From assembly GCF_039973015.1 (NCBI RefSeq), contig NZ_JBDWLT010000002.1, forward strand, positions 273,931 to 337,930: DNA of 64,000 nt. Reading direction: 5' to 3'. Positions within the stretch are counted from its first letter, which is position 1. Every line of letters begins with the position of its first letter. Source of the stretch: Parvibaculum sp039973015. GTDB taxonomy: Bacteria; Pseudomonadota; Alphaproteobacteria; Parvibaculales; Parvibaculaceae. This document shows, piece by piece, positions 60,834 through 64,000 of the stretch. The translations under genes were made by a program, and so were the position numbers. The notes beneath the pieces are model-generated. The model had not been told where the DNA came from, did not search any database, and saw nothing but the letters and a program-made list of their open reading frames with translations.

Positions 60834-60922
60834 TCCGAGGGGGGCCGGCGCAACCGGCTGAGATGATCCTGCCGCGGGATCACCACCCTTAAAACCTGAT
60901 CCGGGTCATGCCGGCGAAGGGA
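60834..60922 (+). promoter_or_regulatory. TPP riboswitch upstream of thiC
   Basis: The conserved thi-box core CTGAGATGATCCTGCCGCGG is followed by ACCCTTAAAACCTGATCCGG and the GGCGAAGGGA closing segment. This is the full TPP-sensing aptamer, about 90 bases before the thiC start. It should switch thiC off when thiamine pyrophosphate is abundant. Confidence 0.96.
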
Positions 60923-61010
60923 CGGGCATTGGCCGCGTAATATGGCCGCCACCTCCGCTCAATCCCGGATTTCCACATGCGCCCGTCGCGGGGCCACGCA
61001 GAGGAGATCC

Positions 61011-62885
61011 ATGATGAATATCCAGACACCGAAGGCCGAGGCGGAACTCGCCGTCACCACCGGCCCGCTTCCTGCCAGCAGCAAGGTTTTCACGAGCCCG
61101 GAGGGCTTTCCCGATCTGAAAGTCCCCTTCCGCGAGATTGCGCTGCACGAGACGGCAATGGAGCCGCCGGTTCGCGTCTACGACACGTCGGGCCCCTATA
61201 CCGATCCAGCAGCCGCCATCGACGTTGAAAAGGGTTTGCCGCGCCACCGTGAAGCCTGGATCGAGGCGCGCGGGCATACCGAGCTTTACGATGGCCGCGA
61301 GGTGAAGCCGGAAGACAATGGCAATGTCGGGAGCAAACATCTCGCGCGCGCCTTCCCGGTCGCGAACCGTCCGCGCCGGGGCCTTCCCGGCCAGCCGGTC
61401 ACGCAATATGAGTTCGCCAAAGCGGGCATCGTCACCGCCGAGATGGCCTATATCGCGGAGCGCGAAAACATGGGCCGCAAGGCCGCGCTCGAAAACGCGG
61501 CCCACAAGCTTGCGGAGGGCGAGAGCTTCGGCGCCAATGTGCCGGAATTCATCACACCTGAATTCGTGCGCGACGAGGTCGCCGCGGGACGCGCCATCAT
61601 CCCGGCGAACATCAACCACCCGGAGCTTGAGCCGATGATCATCGGCCGCAACTTCCTCGTGAAGATCAACGCCAATATCGGCAATTCCGCCGTCGCCTCA
61701 TCCGTCGCCGAAGAAGTCGACAAGATGGTCTGGGCGATCCGCTGGGGCGCGGACAATGTCATGGACCTGTCCACGGGCCGCAACATTCACAACACGCGCG
61801 AATGGATCGTGCGCAATTCGCCCGTCCCCATCGGCACCGTACCGATCTATCAGGCGCTGGAAAAAGTCGATGGCGTTGCCGAAGACCTCACATGGGAGGT
61901 TTACCGCGACACGCTGATCGAGCAGGCGGAGCAGGGCGTCGATTATTTCACCATCCATGCGGGCGTGCGCCTCGCCTATGTCCCGCTCACCGCGAAGCGC
62001 GTGACGGGCATCGTGTCGCGCGGCGGCTCCATCATGGCGAAGTGGTGCCTCGCGCATCACAAGGAGAGTTTCCTCTACACCCACTTCGAGGAAATCTGCG
62101 ACATCATGCGCCAATATGATGTGTCCTTCTCGCTGGGTGACGGGCTTCGCCCCGGCTCTATTGCCGACGCAAACGACGAAGCGCAATTCGCCGAACTGGA
62201 AACGCTGGGCGAACTCACGCAGATCGCGTGGAAGAAGGGCTGCCAGGTGATGATCGAAGGGCCGGGTCATGTGCCGATGCACAAGATCAAGGTCAACATG
62301 GACAAGCAGCTGAAGCATTGCGGCGGCGCGCCCTTCTACACGCTCGGGCCACTGACGACCGACATTGCGCCGGGTTACGACCACATCACGTCGGGCATCG
62401 GCGCCGCCATGATCGGCTGGTTCGGCTGCGCCATGCTCTGCTACGTCACGCCGAAGGAGCATCTGGGCCTGCCGGATCGCGCGGATGTGAAGGAAGGCGT
62501 CATCACCTACAAGATCGCAGCCCATGCGGCGGACCTTGCGAAGGGTCATCCCGCCGCGCAGCTTCGCGACGATGCGCTGTCACGCGCGCGTTTCGAGTTC
62601 CGCTGGGAAGACCAGTTCAACCTCGCGCTCGATCCCGAACGGGCGAAGGAGTTCCACGACCGCACGCTGCCGAAGGAAGCGCATAAGGTCGCGCATTTCT
62701 GCTCCATGTGCGGGCCGAAATTCTGCTCCATGAAGATCACGCAGGAAGTCCGCGACTACGCGGAAAGCGGCATGGCGGAAATGGCCTCCGAATTCCGCAA
62801 CTCGGGAAGCGAGATTTATCTCGAAGAGGCCGACGCCGCGAACAAGGCGGCCAACAAGTCGCTTTCGGGCAAAGCGGCGGAGTAA
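61011..62885 (+). CDS. thiC: Phosphomethylpyrimidine synthase
   Basis: This 624-residue radical-SAM enzyme makes HMP phosphate from AIR. It has RPRRGLPGQPVTQYEFAKAG, the central MVWAIRWGADNVMDLSTGRN, VMIEGPGHVPMHKI and the C-terminal cluster site FCSMCGPKFCSM. A GAGGAGA site precedes tandem ATG codons at 61011 and 61014. The TPP riboswitch stands upstream. Confidence 0.97.
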   Translation: MMNIQTPKAEAELAVTTGPLPASSKVFTSPEGFPDLKVPFREIALHETAMEPPVRVYDTSGPYTDPAAAIDVEKGLPRHREAWIEARGHTELYDGREVKPEDNGNVGSKHLARAFPVANRPRRGLPGQPVTQYEFAKAGIVTAEMAYIAERENMGRKAALENAAHKLAEGESFGANVPEFITPEFVRDEVAAGRAIIPANINHPELEPMIIGRNFLVKINANIGNSAVASSVAEEVDKMVWAIRWGADNVMDLSTGRNIHNTREWIVRNSPVPIGTVPIYQALEKVDGVAEDLTWEVYRDTLIEQAEQGVDYFTIHAGVRLAYVPLTAKRVTGIVSRGGSIMAKWCLAHHKESFLYTHFEEICDIMRQYDVSFSLGDGLRPGSIADANDEAQFAELETLGELTQIAWKKGCQVMIEGPGHVPMHKIKVNMDKQLKHCGGAPFYTLGPLTTDIAPGYDHITSGIGAAMIGWFGCAMLCYVTPKEHLGLPDRADVKEGVITYKIAAHAADLAKGHPAAQLRDDALSRARFEFRWEDQFNLALDPERAKEFHDRTLPKEAHKVAHFCSMCGPKFCSMKITQEVRDYAESGMAEMASEFRNSGSEIYLEEADAANKAANKSLSGKAAE

Positions 62886-62894
62886 AAAACAGGG

Positions 62895-62961
62895 TGTCAT
62901 CCCGGGGCTTGTCCCCGGGACCCAATCCACGTTTCAGCGACATGAGACGTCCATGGATCCC
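62895..62961. repeat. REP-like palindrome, interrupted by the IS element
   Basis: The first arm (62895-62925) is a TGTCATCCCGGGG-cttg-CCCCGGGA type hairpin. A spacer follows, and then only the start of the expected inverted second arm, tggatccc (62954-62961). The next base departs from the palindrome and the IS left end begins at 62963. The missing half of the palindrome should lie beyond the right edge of the window. Confidence 0.75.
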
Positions 62962-62962
62962 C

Positions 62963-62987
62963 TGAGTTCACAAACGAAGTGCAACAC
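62963..62987. repeat. Left terminal inverted repeat of the IS30-family element
   Basis: It pairs with 63974-63998, 19 of 25 positions. The shared core is GAAGTGCAACA. Confidence 0.85.
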
Positions 62988-63010
62988 CAGCTTGGGCTTA
63001 AGGTGTTGCG

Positions 63011-64000
63011 ATGGGGCACAAATACAAGCAGTTCACTCTGGAAGACCGGTGCGAGATTGCCCGCCTACGTGGCGAAGGGCGCTCGATCCGGCAAATCGCT
63101 GCAGCTCTGGATCGCCAGCCGTCGTCGGTCGCCCGTGAGCTGAAGCGCAACGGCGCCGCCAAAGACACCTACAAACCGGTCTTCGCCCAGCAAAAGGCCG
63201 GGGCCCGGCGATGGACCGGTAGCAAGCTCGACCGCGACAAGGCCCTGCGCGAGGACGTGCTCCGGCACCTCGCAGGAGGATGGTCGCCCGAGCAAATCGC
63301 AGGCCGCACAAGACGCGATCCCGAGCTCCCTGCCATCAGCCACGAGACCATCTACCGCTTCGTCTATGCCCAGATCGATCGCCACAACGACTTCTCCTGG
63401 CGCCACTATCTGCCCCGCGCCAAATACAAGCGCGGGCGCAGGCCCGGCAAGGGCGGAAGCCCGGCGATGCATATGGCCCAGCGTATCTCCGTCAGCGAAC
63501 GCCCCGTACAGGCCAACGACCGATCCCTCCCCGGACACTGGGAAGCCGATCTCATGGCCTTCTCCAGATACGGACAGAACATCCTCATGCTGCATGACCG
63601 CCACTCCCGCCTGCTGATCGCAAAGCGCCTCCCCGCCAAGAAGGCCGTCATCGTCGCCCGCGCCATGACCCGCATGCTCGAACCCCTGCCGGGCTCATTG
63701 CGCAAGACAGTCACCTTCGACAACGGTACCGAGTTCGCCCGCCACTACGACCTTCATGCCCTCGATCTCGACACCTACTTCTGCGATCCCCATGCCCCGT
63801 GGCAGAAGGGCGGCGTCGAAAATGCCATCGGACGCATGCGACGATTCCTGCCCCGAAAGACCGATCTCGCAGCCCTCTCCGATAGCCGCTTCAACCTCCT
63901 CCTCGCCCTCTACAACAACACGCCCCGCAAATGCCTTGACTTCCGCACCCCCGCCGAACTCTTCTCGGAGAAACTGTTGCACTTCAAATGTGAATCCACA
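63011..64000 (+). CDS. IS30-family transposase, 3' end cut by the window
   Basis: 330 codons are visible with no stop. The N-terminal helix-turn-helix (LRGEGRSIRQIAAALDRQPS, SVARELKRNG) binds the ends. The DDE catalytic triad is Asp180 (WEADLM), Asp237 (FDNGTEF) and Glu270 (GGVENAIGRMR), with the IS30-typical spacing of 33 residues between the last two. The frame looks intact, so the element may be active. The last visible codons fall in the right inverted repeat. Confidence 0.93.
   Translation, partial: MGHKYKQFTLEDRCEIARLRGEGRSIRQIAAALDRQPSSVARELKRNGAAKDTYKPVFAQQKAGARRWTGSKLDRDKALREDVLRHLAGGWSPEQIAGRTRRDPELPAISHETIYRFVYAQIDRHNDFSWRHYLPRAKYKRGRRPGKGGSPAMHMAQRISVSERPVQANDRSLPGHWEADLMAFSRYGQNILMLHDRHSRLLIAKRLPAKKAVIVARAMTRMLEPLPGSLRKTVTFDNGTEFARHYDLHALDLDTYFCDPHAPWQKGGVENAIGRMRRFLPRKTDLAALSDSRFNLLLALYNNTPRKCLDFRTPAELFSEKLLHFKCEST
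63974..63998. repeat. Right terminal inverted repeat of the IS30-family element
   Basis: It is complementary to the left repeat at 62963-62987 and overlaps the transposase 3' coding end. Confidence 0.8.

Larger units (their letters stand above)
62963..64000 (+). mobile_element. IS30-family insertion sequence (right edge may extend beyond window)
   Basis: The element carries an IS30-type transposase and has imperfect terminal inverted repeats: left 62963-62987 and right 63974-63998 match at 19 of 25 positions, sharing the core GAAGTGCAACA. The size of about 1.04 kb is typical. The right repeat lies inside the transposase 3' end. Confidence 0.88.

Overview
The window is a GC-rich chromosomal segment of an alphaproteobacterium. 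The evidence is alphaproteobacterial cell-cycle genes (rcdA, a trcR/DUF1013 gene), a cysteine-free L31, the yebC-ruvCAB-ybgC-tolQRAB-pal-cpoB-tilS-ftsH order, 6S RNA between zapA and fau, a leader of the alphaproteobacterial serC type, and REP-like palindromes. Two CYP153-type P450 genes with a ferredoxin suggest a hydrocarbon-using genus such as Parvibaculum; that genus is an inference and was not checked by any search. Almost all of the window is ordinary, densely packed core genome. The clear mobile DNA is an IS30-family element at the right edge.

Layout. 1-9 kb: the start of an acyl-CoA synthetase, a REP-like repeat, two small genes, propionyl-CoA synthetase, an SDR, trcR, a SYLF-domain protein, a quinone oxidoreductase, a DUF1192 gene, a candidate small RNA, rcdA and rpmE. 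9-19 kb: an ABC exporter and a paraoxonase-like protein face a four-gene minus-strand cluster (two OmpA-domain exported proteins, a MotA/ExbB-like channel, a MotB-like stator), followed by an inositol monophosphatase, efp, a Sel1-repeat protein and thiE. 19-24.4 kb: a sugar-phosphate operon tkt-gap-pgk-fba. 24.7-28 kb: a DUF4164 gene, zapA, 6S RNA, fau, a YmdB-type phosphodiesterase and a glycosyltransferase. 28.4-41 kb: yebC, ruvCAB, ybgC, the full Tol-Pal envelope machine, cpoB, tilS and ftsH.

41-45 kb: a CYP153-ferredoxin-CYP153 cassette with a divergent TetR gene and two abutting 22-bp operator-like palindromes. It sits between ftsH and folP-glmM, which are neighbours in many proteobacteria. 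45-48 kb: folP, glmM and thiD. 48-52.6 kb: a GNAT enzyme, a MocR regulator divergent from phzF-lysE around a perfect palindrome, and an EamA exporter. 52.7-55.7 kb: serC-serA behind a short two-hairpin leader. 55.8-60.8 kb: a PAS protein, an unrecognised cysteine-containing membrane protein, OsmC, pirin, purA and two MAPEG proteins. 60.8-62.9 kb: a TPP riboswitch and thiC. 62.9-64 kb: an IS30-family element that appears to interrupt a REP-like palindrome.

The most interesting observations are the candidate small RNA with anti-Shine-Dalgarno loops beside rcdA, two CtrA-like sites, the tandem operators and placement of the CYP153 cassette, the uncharacterised MotA/MotB-like plus OmpA cluster, and the IS30 insertion. 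No CRISPR array, tRNA, rRNA, phage or recognisable defence system was seen.
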